From positions 2,480,001-2,544,000 of the forward strand of contig NZ_CP192056.1 of the NCBI RefSeq assembly GCF_050942215.1: 64,000 bases of DNA, in the 5' to 3' direction. Position numbers and translations under genes: made by a program. This DNA comes from Sphaerimonospora sp050942215. GTDB taxonomy: Bacteria > Actinomycetota > Actinomycetes > Streptosporangiales > Streptosporangiaceae. Under the pieces are notes generated by a model. The model searched no databases. It worked only from the letters and a program-made list of their open reading frames with translations, and was not told the DNA's origin. This document shows positions 52,029-60,961 of the stretch, one piece after another. Every line of letters starts with the position of its first letter. The stretch's first letter is position 1.

Positions 52029-52196
52029 ATGCACGACCACGACGCCGCGGTCGCCGCGGCCCCCGCCGGTGAGCCTTCCGGCTCTATGGGGCGAGTCAAC
52101 TTTTACGCACGTGAACGCTTAAAAGGCTTGGGGTGCGAGTGGGATGGTAGCGCGGATTTCTGCGACATCGGTAACGATCGAGCCGGTTACCGATAG
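52029..52196 (+). CDS. Small ORF (55 residues) directly after the kinase, with a TTA codon
   Basis: The ATG is three bases after the kinase stop and GGAG (52019-52022) lies six bases upstream, so it can be translated as the last gene of the operon. The protein has an Ala-rich start and a Cys/Asp-containing end (GLGCEWDGSADFCDIGND). It holds one TTA Leu codon, rare in such genomes and dependent on the bldA tRNA. No domain is recognised. Its last codons form an inverted repeat. It may be a real small protein or a truncated gene. Confidence 0.45.
   Translation: MHDHDAAVAAAPAGEPSGSMGRVNFYARERLKGLGCEWDGSADFCDIGNDRAGYR
52167..52194 (+). terminator. Inverted repeat at the end of the island operon
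   Basis: ATCGGTAAC (52167-52175) and GTTACCGAT (52186-52194) are a perfect nine-base inverted repeat around a 10-base spacer. It ends at the stop of the small ORF. It may be a terminator or a regulator site. Confidence 0.4.
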
Positions 52197-52741
52197 TAGT
52201 GTGGCCATCGGGAATTCAGGATGGGAAAATCTTCCTCGTCGTATGCCGTCGGATCACGACGGCGGGCCGGAGAAGGTCAGGCGCTGATTGTCGCACTCGT
52301 GTGAGCCGACCCGTCGTCTGCCGCCGCCGTGAGGAGCGCCTCTGAGGGACCGGCGCCGTCGGGTCCCTAGGAGGCACTACGGCCCGAGGCCGGCGGATCG
52401 GCCCGCCCTACGTCATCGCCTGGCCGGTCGGCGAGCAGGAGAAGTGAAACGTTCACCGCCGTTTCGCCGGTCGGCCGTGCACACGTTTTCCGAAGTGCCT
52501 GCTCGACGGGGTTTCCGCGTCGCGAGGTGAGAACGGCGGGGACCGCATCTCGTTGACGCATCCGTCCTCGCCGGGATTGGCTCGCGGCAGTAGCAGATCA
52601 CCACCAGCGGACGTCGGTGTCCTGAAATCGGCAGCGCTGGCACGTCACGTCGCGCCGACGCCGAGTCCTCAACCGGTGGTCCACGAGGACGTATTCTCGC
52701 CGTCCTCGAGAACGGCACTCTCGCAGAATGGGAAAACATCC
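52197..52741. other. Intergenic region before the endoglucanase
   Basis: This stretch has no convincing gene. A weak GGGAC/GTCCC hairpin lies near 52346-52368. No CGAATCGATTCG-type operator and no CebR-type (inverted TGGGAGCG) site was seen before the cellulase. The first part (about 52100-52260) is visibly richer in A/T. Confidence 0.5.
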
Positions 52742-54172
52742 GTGCGACAAGTCAGCTCTTTCCACCGGCGGTTGAGGCTGTCGGCCGCCGCCCTCGCAGC
52801 GGTGTTGACGGCCGGTGCCGGTGTGGCCGGTACGTCCGTCGCGTCGGCTGCCACGGCCGGTTGCCAGGTCGACTACACGGTCACCAACCAGTGGCCGGGC
52901 GGCTTCGGCGCGAACGTGATCGTCAAGAACCTCGGGGACCCGATCAGCGGCTGGAAGCTGACCTGGTCGTTCTCCTCCGGGCAGACCATCACCCAGCTGT
53001 GGAACGGCACCCACACCCAGTCCGGCTCCCAGGTCACGGTGACCGACGCCTCCTACAACGCCGGCATCCCCAGCGGAGGCAGCACGAGCTTCGGGTTCAA
53101 CGGAAGCTGGAACGGCTCCAACCCGGTGCCCGCGAGCTTCGCCCTGAACGGCGTGACCTGCACCGGCGGGGTCACGTCCCCCAGTCCCACCCCCACCCCG
53201 ACTCCGACACCCACCCCTACGCCCACGCCCACGCCCACTCCCTCGCCTTCGCCTTCGCCGAGCGCGCCGGGCGGCACCCCGGTCGAACGGCACGGCCAGC
53301 TGCATGTCTGCGGCACCACGATGTGCGACAAGAACAACGCGAGGGTCCAGCTGCGCGGGGTGAGCAGCATGTGGCTCAACTGGGAGACCGCCCCCTACGC
53401 GGAGAACCTGTCCGCGCTGAAGTGGATGCGGGACAACTGGAACCTGCAGGTGATCCGGGCCGCGATGGGCGTGGAGCCGGCCGGAGCCTATCTGAGCGAT
53501 CCGAACAAGGCCCGTGCGCAGGTGGAGACGATCATCAACAACGCCGTCGCCGCCGGGGTCTATGTGATCGTGGACTTCCATGCGCATGAGGCGCACAAGG
53601 AGCAGTCGCAGGCGGTGGCGTTCTTCTCCGACCTGGCCAGGCGCTACGGTCACCTGCCCAACGTCATCTGGGAGGACTGGAACGAGCCGCTGCAGCTCAG
53701 CTGGACCGGCGTGCTGAAGCCGTACCACGAGGCGGTCGTGTCCGCGATCCGCGCCGTCGACCCGGACAACATCATCGTGCTGGGCACCCCGACCTGGTCG
53801 CAGGACGTGGACACCGCGGCGACCAGCCCCGTCTCCGGCACCAACCTGATGTACACGCTGCACTTCTACTCGTGTACGCACGGCGCCTACCTGCGCGCCA
53901 AGGGCGACACGGCGATCAGGGCGGGCCTGCCGCTGTTCGTCACCGAGTGGGGCGCGAGCAACGCCGACGGCGGTCTCGACGGCAGGGTCTGCCTCGACGA
54001 GGCGCAGACCTGGATCGACTGGATGAAGGCGAACAACATCTCCTGGACCGCCTGGAAGCTCGATGTCGGCACCGACTCCACCAACATCCTCGCGCCCGGC
54101 GCGCCGGTGACCGGTGGCTGGGACAACTACCTGCACGGTCACGCCCCGTTCGTCGTGGCCAACATGAAGTGA
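52742..54172 (+). CDS. Secreted GH5 endoglucanase with N-terminal CBM2
   Basis: The 476-residue protein has a signal peptide ending near ASAATA-G, a CBM2 cellulose-binding domain (about 40-140, with CQVDYTVTNQWPGGF and the usual spaced Trp residues), a Pro-Thr/Ser-Pro linker (about 145-180) and a GH5 catalytic barrel. WEDWNEPL (about 310) holds the acid/base Glu and FVTEWGASN (about 400) the nucleophile. GTG 52742 was chosen because it starts the signal peptide; the frame extends to 52553 without signal-like sequence. Unlike the other secreted enzymes here it has CBM2 and no CBM13. It hydrolyses cellulose internally. Confidence 0.93.
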   Translation: MRQVSSFHRRLRLSAAALAAVLTAGAGVAGTSVASAATAGCQVDYTVTNQWPGGFGANVIVKNLGDPISGWKLTWSFSSGQTITQLWNGTHTQSGSQVTVTDASYNAGIPSGGSTSFGFNGSWNGSNPVPASFALNGVTCTGGVTSPSPTPTPTPTPTPTPTPTPTPSPSPSPSAPGGTPVERHGQLHVCGTTMCDKNNARVQLRGVSSMWLNWETAPYAENLSALKWMRDNWNLQVIRAAMGVEPAGAYLSDPNKARAQVETIINNAVAAGVYVIVDFHAHEAHKEQSQAVAFFSDLARRYGHLPNVIWEDWNEPLQLSWTGVLKPYHEAVVSAIRAVDPDNIIVLGTPTWSQDVDTAATSPVSGTNLMYTLHFYSCTHGAYLRAKGDTAIRAGLPLFVTEWGASNADGGLDGRVCLDEAQTWIDWMKANNISWTAWKLDVGTDSTNILAPGAPVTGGWDNYLHGHAPFVVANMK

Positions 54173-54190
54173 TTCGAAGCTCCTGAACGC

Positions 54191-54228
54191 CGCCGGATCG
54201 CGGGCCGTACGCGGCCTGCGATCCGGCG
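54191..54228. terminator. Bidirectional terminator hairpin
   Basis: An 11-base perfect stem (CGCCGGATCGC at 54191-54201 with GCGATCCGGCG at 54218-54228) has an inner GGCC/GGCC pairing. It separates the endoglucanase and the convergent hypothetical gene. Confidence 0.7.
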
Positions 54229-54399
54229 GGCGGCGTCCGGCCCCGCCCACTCCCGGGAGCCGCGTCCGGCTCCGCCGTCTCGGACGGGGCCGCCGGTCTG
54301 CCCGTTCGCACCGGCCCGAGAGACGTGCCGCCTGGCGTCGTTCATGCGGTGGCGTTCCGGGCGCCGGCTGAGCCATCACCTCCTCGGCCGCGGATCGGA

Positions 54400-55290
54400 T
54401 CAGCGTCCGTTCATGCGCAGCACGATGACGGCCTCGACCGTCACATGGCCACGCCATTCGAGTGATGCGGCGGCCGAATAACTGGTGAAGTCGACCGTCC
54501 ACCCGCCGTCCTGCCGCTGCCCGAGTTCCAGGCGGTCGAGATCGTCCGACACGGCCTGGGGGTCGAGCAGGCCGCGGATCGGCCGCCCGGGCTCGGGCGC
54601 GTAGTCGAGAAGACGCAGCGTCTCGCCCTCGGCTCCGCCGACGACCGGGAGTGCCCCGTTCTTCGGGACGAACCGTCCGAGGCGGTCGAGCAGATCATGT
54701 GCCTCCGGGTGGGTGCCGGCCGCGATGTCGAGGAACTGGAGCGCGAAGGAGAGCACGTACGCGAAGGGCGCCTCGTCGATCCGGCGGATCGCGTCGAAGC
54801 AGTACCGCGTCGCCGTCGCAAGCCATGGATGGTCTCGTACGGCTGCGTCCCAGCGTGCGGCGCGGTACGCCTGCGTCGCGACAGCGGCCGTGATCTGCAG
54901 CGATGACTCCGAGGGATCCGCCTGCACCCAGAACGGGGCGCACGCCACGGGGTCGCTGACCGGGAGCGCGAACGGCAGCCCGCCATCGGGCAGTGTCACG
55001 GACTCCAGCCAGTCGAGGAGGGCCGGGGCGTGCGGCGAGGTCGCGGGGCCGGCGTCGGCGAGTGCGGTGAGCGCGTGCTGGGCGCCTCCCGGCTGGCTCT
55101 CCGGTGCGCGAAGGTCCGGTTCGAGTCCCCATCCATAGCCGCCGTCGGGGTTCCGGTAGGCGTCGAGCGCGTGGATGACGGCCGTACGGGCCGCGTCGCC
55201 GCCGGTGGTGACGGCCTCGAAGCGCAGCCGATCGAGAACTCGTGCGTGCGATGCCATGAACGCTCTCGCGCGACCCAGGTCGATGCTCAT
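54400..55290 (-). CDS. Hypothetical protein with terpenoid-cyclase/prenyltransferase-like fold
   Basis: The 296-residue protein shows repeated helical units with QxxDGGxx-type turns (NPDGGYGWGLEPD, LPDGGLPF, RQDGGWTVD), as in (alpha/alpha)6 toroids of the terpenoid cyclase/prenyltransferase superfamily. No DxDD catalytic motif or signal peptide is visible, so enzymatic activity is doubtful. The ATG at 55290 has only a weak ribosome binding site. Neighbouring genes give no clue to its role. Confidence 0.65.
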   Translation of the reverse strand: MSIDLGRARAFMASHARVLDRLRFEAVTTGGDAARTAVIHALDAYRNPDGGYGWGLEPDLRAPESQPGGAQHALTALADAGPATSPHAPALLDWLESVTLPDGGLPFALPVSDPVACAPFWVQADPSESSLQITAAVATQAYRAARWDAAVRDHPWLATATRYCFDAIRRIDEAPFAYVLSFALQFLDIAAGTHPEAHDLLDRLGRFVPKNGALPVVGGAEGETLRLLDYAPEPGRPIRGLLDPQAVSDDLDRLELGQRQDGGWTVDFTSYSAAASLEWRGHVTVEAVIVLRMNGR

Positions 55291-55385
55291 ACGAAGATTC
55301 TGTCATCCGGTGGCTACGCCGGGCTCTGGACGAAACGGCCGGCCGAGGGGCGCGATCCCGTTGTGAGCGGCTGAGCTCAGTACAC

Positions 55386-55760
55386 CTACGACGCCCAGGT
55401 CTCCACCGCGAGCAGGTCGCGCATCGACACCATGCCGACCAGGCGTCCGTTCTCCTCCACCGGCATGTGCCGTACGCCCGCGTCCAGCATGCGGCGGGCC
55501 ACGTCGCGGGAGTCCTCGTCGAGCCGTGCCGTGCGCAGCCGGGTCGTGGCGTAGGAGGCGGCGCTGACGGCTGCGGGGTCCTGGCAGGTGGCGAGCGCGT
55601 CCGTCAGATCGCGCTCGGTGATCACGCCGGTCACCCGTTCGCCCTCCAGCACGGCGAGTGCGCCGACGTTCTTCTCCATCATCTGCCGGGCGACCTGGGG
55701 CAGCCGCTCATCGGCCTGGCACCCGTAGACCGCCGGACGGTAGACGTTACCGATCCGCAT
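55386..55760 (-). CDS. CBS-domain pair protein
   Basis: The 124-residue protein consists of two CBS motifs (about 8-60 and 70-122), with typical VTGVITERDL and LVGMVSMRDLL ends. Stand-alone CBS pairs bind adenine nucleotides and regulate partner proteins. GGGAGGGA precedes the ATG. It is divergent from the SpoIIE phosphatase. Confidence 0.9.
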   Translation of the reverse strand: MRIGNVYRPAVYGCQADERLPQVARQMMEKNVGALAVLEGERVTGVITERDLTDALATCQDPAAVSAASYATTRLRTARLDEDSRDVARRMLDAGVRHMPVEENGRLVGMVSMRDLLAVETWAS

Positions 55761-56030
55761 CGTCCCTCCCCTGACACACCGATTCCCGTCACGTCACGCC
55801 GGCCCCCGCTCAGCGGTCCCGCGGGGAGTTTCGGCGGAACCAGACGGGACAGGATTCCCGACAGAGCGCCGGGCGAAACCTTCTGCCCGGAAGACGGACG
55901 GCGGGGGTGATCTCCATGTTCACGCTGAGCGTCATCGGGGCCGGCACCGGACCCCTCACCCCCCACCGGACCACGCGGACGACGGAGGCGGCGCCGTCCT
56001 CGGCCCGGCCGGCGGGAGGGGAGGGAAGGC

Positions 56031-57326
56031 ATGACACCGGAGGGCGGGCGCCTGTTCGACCGGCCCGATGAGGAGCTGGGGCGCATCCAGGACGGCCTGC
56101 GGCAGCTCGCGGACCACTACGGCATGCTGCGCGGGCTGCTGGACGCGGTGCTGGCGATCGGTGCCGAGCTCGAACTGGAGCCGGTCCTGCACCGGATCGT
56201 GGACGCCGCGCGGACTCTGGTGCAGGCCCGCTACGGCGCCCTGGGCGTACTGAACGAGGCGGGACAGTTCATCGAGATGATCAGCTCGGGGTTCTGCCGG
56301 GACCATTCGGCCGCACGCGGCGAACAACTGCCCCACGGCACCGGGCTGCTCGGTGATCTGGTGCGCGACCCGCGGCCGCTGCGCGTGGACGACCTGGCCG
56401 TCCATCCCCGCGCGGCCGGCTTCCCCCGGGAGCATCCCGTGATGACGACGCTGCTGGGGGTGCCGATCCGGGTCCGCCAGGCGATCTACGGCAACCTCTA
56501 TCTGGCCGACAAGAAGGACGGCCCGTTCACGGTTAAGGACCAGGAGGTGGTGATGGCGCTGGCCGGGGCGGCCGGCATGGCGATCGAGAACGCGCGTCTC
56601 TACCGGCGGATATGCCGGGCCACGGAGGACTTTCAGCGCCGGCTGCTGCCGGAGATGCCGCACCTGGAGGGCTGGGAACTGCAGGCCCGCTTTCAGCCCT
56701 CCAGCCGGGCGCCGTGCATCGGAGGCGACTGGTACGACCTGATCCGCCTGTCCGACGGGGTGTCCTGCCTGGTGATCGGGGACGTGATGGGCCACGATGT
56801 GCGGGCGGCCATCGTGATGAGCCAGATCAGCAACATGCTCCGCGTCATCGCCCTGGACGAGCAGGAGTCGCCCAGCCGTGTCATGTGTCACCTGGACCGG
56901 GTGCTGCACTGGTTGCACGGCGGGCCGATGGCCACCGTCGTCGTCGCCCGCCTGGAGCCGGTCGGAGGGTCGAGACTGCGGCTGCGCTGGACCAGCGCCG
57001 GTCATCTGCCGCCCCTGCTGGCCGTCCCGGGGGAGCGGGCACGCTATCTGTACGCCGATGTCGGCGTTCCGCTGGGGGTCGACCCGGACCTGCCGCGGAC
57101 CGACAACGAGATCGAACTGCCCGGCGGCGCCGTCGTACTGTTGCACGCCGACGGCCTGGTGGAGAGCCGCGAACAGTCCATCGGCCAGGGGATGAGCCAG
57201 ATCGCCGCCGTCGCCACGGCTTACGCCGCCGCTCCGCTGGCGCGGCTGTGCGACGCCATACTGGCCCATCCCGGCGGCGCCTTCGAAGACGACGTCGCGC
57301 TGCTGGCCGTCCGCCCGCCCGCGTGA
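56031..57326 (+). CDS. GAF-domain SpoIIE-type (PP2C) protein phosphatase
   Basis: The 431-residue protein has a GAF sensor domain (about 35-190, resembling DevS/DosS GAF sequence: RYGALGVLNE, GNLYLADK) and a SpoIIE/PP2C phosphatase (about 205-430, with GGDWYDLIRL, VIGDVMGHD, SAGHLPPLL and DDVALLAVR; the Asp residues bind metal). There is no membrane segment. Such phosphatases usually act on anti-sigma-factor antagonists in partner-switching stress pathways. GGGAGGGGAGGGAAGG lies upstream of the ATG. Confidence 0.92.
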   Translation: MTPEGGRLFDRPDEELGRIQDGLRQLADHYGMLRGLLDAVLAIGAELELEPVLHRIVDAARTLVQARYGALGVLNEAGQFIEMISSGFCRDHSAARGEQLPHGTGLLGDLVRDPRPLRVDDLAVHPRAAGFPREHPVMTTLLGVPIRVRQAIYGNLYLADKKDGPFTVKDQEVVMALAGAAGMAIENARLYRRICRATEDFQRRLLPEMPHLEGWELQARFQPSSRAPCIGGDWYDLIRLSDGVSCLVIGDVMGHDVRAAIVMSQISNMLRVIALDEQESPSRVMCHLDRVLHWLHGGPMATVVVARLEPVGGSRLRLRWTSAGHLPPLLAVPGERARYLYADVGVPLGVDPDLPRTDNEIELPGGAVVLLHADGLVESREQSIGQGMSQIAAVATAYAAAPLARLCDAILAHPGGAFEDDVALLAVRPPA

Positions 57327-57352
57327 CGTGAGGGCGTCGGTCTCCCGCGTGG

Positions 57353-57396
57353 GGCGGCGCGCCTGTCATCGGAAGGCGGCGCACCTGTCATCGGAA
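57353..57396. repeat. 22-base tandem duplication
   Basis: GGCGGCGC(G/A)CCTGTCATCGGAA occurs twice in tandem with one mismatch, in the gap between the phosphatase and the convergent Enzyme I gene. Confidence 0.8.
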
Positions 57397-57455
57397 GATC
57401 GCGTTCGACGGGTCGGCCCGGCCCGCGTGGCCGGACCCACGGGCGGCGTCGTGAC

Positions 57456-59150
57456 TCAGCGATCGCCCCGGAGCAGACGTCTCGCCTCGGCCGGGTCGTC
57501 GGCCTCCAGCGCCGCCCTCGCCGCCTCCCGGCATTCCTCGAGTGTGCGCCCGGCCAGGGATTCCCGTACGGCGGGGATGCTCGGCGCCGACATGGACAGG
57601 CTCGTCACGCCGAGTCCGACCAGCACGGTGGCCAGGAGCGGGTCGGCGGCGGCCTCCCCGCACACGCCGACCGGTTTGCCCGCCCGCTCGCCGGCGGCGG
57701 CGCACTCGGCGATCAGCCGCAGCAGCGCGGGCTGCCACGGGTCGAGCAGGTCGGCGAGTTCGCCGTGCTGCCGGTCGGCGGCGCAGGTGTACTGGCTGAG
57801 GTCGTTGGTGCCGATGCTGAGGAAGTCGAGCTCGGCCAGCAGCCGGTCCGCCCGGAGCGCGGCCGCCGGCACCTCCACCATCGCGCCGACGTCGGTGATC
57901 CCCCTGGCCCTGGCCATGCGGGCGAAGGCGGTCGCCTCCGCCACCGTGGTCACCATGGGCGCCATCACCCACGGCCGTACGCCGCCGGACCGCGCGGCCG
58001 CCGCGATCGCGTCGAGCTGGGTGCCGAGCACACCGGGGCGCACCCGGTCCACCCGCAGCCCGCGTACGCCGAGCGCGGGGTTGATCTCATCGGGCAGCAT
58101 GAGGAACGGCAGCGGTTTGTCGGTGCCCGCGTCCAGGGTGCGCACGATCACCCGGTCGCCGGGAAGCGCGCGGAAGACCGCCTCGTAGGCGGCGACCTGC
58201 TCGTCCAGGCCGGGTGCCTCGCGCCGGTCGAGGAAGAGGATCTCGGTGCGGAACAGCCCGACGCCCTCGGCAAAGACACCGGACTCCAGATCGGCCGCGG
58301 AACCGATGTTCAGCAGCAGCTTCACCGTGTGGCCGTCGGCCGTACGGCCCGGGCCGCCGCTCGCCCGCAGGCGTTCGCGCTCGCCGGCCGCGCGCTGCCG
58401 GATCGCCGCGGCCTCGTCCTCGCCGACGGCGGTGCGTACCTCGCCGAGCACGCCGTCGACGGCGACCCTCTCGCCGTCTTCGAGCGCGGCGGCGCCGGAG
58501 CAGGCGACCACGGCGGGCAGCCCACGGGCCCGGGCGAGGATGGCGGTGTGGCTGGTGGGCCCGCCCTTCTCCGTGACCAGCGCGAGCACCGTCGCCGGGT
58601 CGAGCGTGGCGGTGTCGGCGGGGGAGAGGTCCTCGGCCACCAGCACGAACGGGTGTCCCGGGTCGGGCACGCCCGGCATGGGCAGGCCGAGCGCGGCGGC
58701 GATCGCGCGGTTGCCGATGTCGTCGAGGTCGGCGGCGCGTTCCGCGATGTAGCCGCCGACGGCGAGCAGCGCCTCACGGTGGTGTGCGCAGGCGGCGGCG
58801 ATGGCGTGCGCCGCGGTCATCCCCGTGCCGACCTTCTCCCCGACCATGTCGCACAGGCCGGGGTCGGCGGCGATGAGCGACTGCGCCTCCAGGATCTGCC
58901 TGGCGGCGGGTTCCGCCGCCTTGGCGGCGAGCGCGCCGAGCGTCGCGGAGGTCTCCCGCAGGGCGCGCTCGGCCGTCCGGAGCTCGGCGGCCCGGTCGTC
59001 CGGTGGGACGGCTGCGGGGGCGGGGAGCTTGGCCGGGCCGGCCATCCGGCATACCGGCCCGGCGGCGGCGCCGGGGCTGACGCCGAGCCCGCGCAGCGTA
59101 CGGCTCTCGCGCGGGGAGGTGTTCTCGCCGGTCACGGTGGTCTCGTGCAT
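57456..59150 (-). CDS. ptsI: PTS Enzyme I (phosphoenolpyruvate-protein phosphotransferase)
   Basis: The 564-residue cytoplasmic enzyme transfers phosphate from phosphoenolpyruvate to HPr. GGPTSHTAILARARGLPAVV holds the active-site His; the C-terminal PEP-binding barrel shows FRTEILFLDR, GTDKPLPF, GVRGLRVD, GTNDLSQYT and GVCGEAAADP. ATG 59150 follows GAGG by five bases and comes seven bases after the HPr stop. It is the last gene of the hexitol PTS operon. Confidence 0.95.
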   Translation of the reverse strand: MHETTVTGENTSPRESRTLRGLGVSPGAAAGPVCRMAGPAKLPAPAAVPPDDRAAELRTAERALRETSATLGALAAKAAEPAARQILEAQSLIAADPGLCDMVGEKVGTGMTAAHAIAAACAHHREALLAVGGYIAERAADLDDIGNRAIAAALGLPMPGVPDPGHPFVLVAEDLSPADTATLDPATVLALVTEKGGPTSHTAILARARGLPAVVACSGAAALEDGERVAVDGVLGEVRTAVGEDEAAAIRQRAAGERERLRASGGPGRTADGHTVKLLLNIGSAADLESGVFAEGVGLFRTEILFLDRREAPGLDEQVAAYEAVFRALPGDRVIVRTLDAGTDKPLPFLMLPDEINPALGVRGLRVDRVRPGVLGTQLDAIAAAARSGGVRPWVMAPMVTTVAEATAFARMARARGITDVGAMVEVPAAALRADRLLAELDFLSIGTNDLSQYTCAADRQHGELADLLDPWQPALLRLIAECAAAGERAGKPVGVCGEAAADPLLATVLVGLGVTSLSMSAPSIPAVRESLAGRTLEECREAARAALEADDPAEARRLLRGDR

Positions 59151-59157
59151 CGGAGCC

Positions 59158-59427
59158 TCAGCCGGCGTCGAGGTCGCGGGAGAGGAGTTCGGCCAGGGCG
59201 TCGAGCGCGGCGTCGGCACCGGGGCCCTCCGCGTCGAGGGTGACCTGCGTGCCGTGTGCGACCCCGAGGGCCAGCACGGCCAGGATGCTGTTGGCCGGGA
59301 CCGGTTTCCCGTCGCCGACCCGGATGCGTACGGGTGTGGTCTGGCGGGCCGCGGCCTCCGTGAAGATCTTCGCGGGCCGGGCGTGCAGGCCCGTGCGGGA
59401 GGCGATGACCACTGTCCTTTCCGGCAT
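59158..59427 (-). CDS. ptsH: PTS phosphocarrier protein HPr
   Basis: The 89-residue protein has the HPr active-site motif GLHARPA (His at about 15) and PANSILAVLALG in place of the Ser46 region. It accepts phosphate from Enzyme I and passes it to EIIA. It lies in the operon between the dehydrogenase and Enzyme I. Confidence 0.93.
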   Translation of the reverse strand: MPERTVVIASRTGLHARPAKIFTEAAARQTTPVRIRVGDGKPVPANSILAVLALGVAHGTQVTLDAEGPGADAALDALAELLSRDLDAG

Positions 59428-59477
59428 CGTCGTGACCTTTCTCTGCGGGGGCTGGGAGATTCCGTCGGGGTGGTCGG

Positions 59478-60506
59478 TCAGGGTTCGATGGTGACCTTGA
59501 TGGCGGCGCCGCGGCCGACGATGTCGATGCCGTCGAGGACCTCGGCGAGCGGGAGCCGGTGCGTGATCAGGTCGTCGACCGGCACTGACCTGCCGGCGAT
59601 CAGTTCGAGCGCTCGGGCGTTGTGCGCCGGGCTCGATCCGTTCGCGCCGACGATGGTCAGCTCCCGGTAGTGCACGAGGTTGGAGTCGCAGCGGATGATC
59701 GGGTCGTTCTTGGGCAGGCCGCCGAAGAAGCTGATCCGTCCCTGGCGGGCCGCGATCCGCAGGGCCTGCTCCTGGGCGGCGCCGGAGGCGGCCGCGGTGA
59801 TCACGACGTCGGCGCCCCGGCCCTCGGTCAGCTTGTGGATCTGCTCGACGATGTCGCCGCCGTGCACGGCGGCGTCCGGCCGCACCCGGTCGGCGGCCAG
59901 GGCGAGCCGTTCGGCGTTGATGTCGGCCAGGAAGACCCGGGCCGCTCCGCGTGCGCGGGCCAGCCGTACGTGCAGGCAGCCGATCGGGCCCGAGCCGATG
60001 ACCAGGACGTCGTCTCCGGCGCCCACCCGGGCCAGCTCCTGCCCGTTGAGCACGCAGGCGAGCGGTTCGGCCAGTGACGCCTCGGCGAAGCCGACCCCGT
60101 CAGGGATGCGGTTGAGCCCGCCGACGGCCAGGACCTTGGCCGGGACGACCATGTATTCGGCGAAGCCGCCGTCGTAGTGGTAGCCCATCGACTCCTGGCC
60201 GGGACAGACCGTCATCCGGCCGCGGCGGCATTCCCCGCAGGTCCCGCACGGGATGGCCGCGATGACCTGCACCCGGTCGCCGGGTGACCAGCCGGGCGCG
60301 TCGGTCTCGACGATCTCCCCGGCGATCTCGTGGCCCATCACCCGGGGCGGCCTGATGTGGTGGTGCCCGTACTTGAGGATCTTCGCGTCCGTGCCGCACG
60401 TCGAGCAGTTCCGTACGCGGATCTTCACCTCGCCGGGACCGGCGACGGGCTCGGGCGCGTCCTCGATGCGGATGTCTTCTGGGGCATGGAACCGGGCGAC
60501 CTTCAC
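59478..60506 (-). CDS. Zinc-dependent medium-chain sugar-alcohol(-phosphate) dehydrogenase
   Basis: The 342-residue MDR enzyme has catalytic zinc residues in NCSTCGTD and GHEIAGE, a four-Cys structural zinc loop (CGTCGECRRGRMTVC) and the Rossmann motif VIGSGPIGCLHV. Of known relatives, galactitol-1-phosphate, sorbitol and L-threonine dehydrogenases are nearest in layout. Its start overlaps the EIIA stop by four bases, so it probably oxidises the hexitol phosphate made by the PTS. It takes the place of the short MtlD-type dehydrogenase usual in mannitol operons. Confidence 0.88.
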   Translation of the reverse strand: MKVARFHAPEDIRIEDAPEPVAGPGEVKIRVRNCSTCGTDAKILKYGHHHIRPPRVMGHEIAGEIVETDAPGWSPGDRVQVIAAIPCGTCGECRRGRMTVCPGQESMGYHYDGGFAEYMVVPAKVLAVGGLNRIPDGVGFAEASLAEPLACVLNGQELARVGAGDDVLVIGSGPIGCLHVRLARARGAARVFLADINAERLALAADRVRPDAAVHGGDIVEQIHKLTEGRGADVVITAAASGAAQEQALRIAARQGRISFFGGLPKNDPIIRCDSNLVHYRELTIVGANGSSPAHNARALELIAGRSVPVDDLITHRLPLAEVLDGIDIVGRGAAIKVTIEP

Positions 60507-60961
60507 GCCGCGGTCTCCTCTCCTGTCGGGTGCAGCAGGCGGACGACGTCCTCCACCCGGGTCGCCTCACGCAGCGCGCGGGCGCGGTCCGGGTCGAGCA
60601 GGATCTGGGCCAGCTCGGCGAGCAGCCGCACATGGCCGTCGCCGCGTGCGGCGATGCCGACGCACACGGTGACCGCCTGCCCGTCCCAGTCGACGCCGCC
60701 GGGGAAGCGCAGGACGCAGATGGCGTCGTGATGGACGGAGTCCTTGCCGTCCAGGGTGCCGTGCGGGATCGCGACGCCCTCGCCGACGTAGGTGGAGATC
60801 GAGCGCTCCCGCTCGATCATCGTGTCGACGTACGGCTCGGCGACCGCGCCGACGTCGACGAGGGCCCGGCCGCACTGGCGGATCGCGTCGTCGCGGCTCA
60901 CCGCCGAGGCGGTGAGCCGGACGGCGCGGGGGTCGAGCGGGAGCGGTGCCGTCTCAGGCAT
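60503..60961 (-). CDS. PTS EIIA, mannitol/fructose type
   Basis: The 152-residue EIIA has the phosphorylation motif GVAIPHGT (His at about 65). It receives phosphate from HPr and passes it to EIIB. ATG 60961 overlaps the EIIB stop by eight bases. Confidence 0.9.
   Translation of the reverse strand: MPETAPLPLDPRAVRLTASAVSRDDAIRQCGRALVDVGAVAEPYVDTMIERERSISTYVGEGVAIPHGTLDGKDSVHHDAICVLRFPGGVDWDGQAVTVCVGIAARGDGHVRLLAELAQILLDPDRARALREATRVEDVVRLLHPTGEETAA

Noticed and set aside
52553..52741. 63-codon extension of the endoglucanase
   Set aside because: It would place a long hydrophilic stretch before the signal peptide; GTG 52742 gives a normal secreted start.
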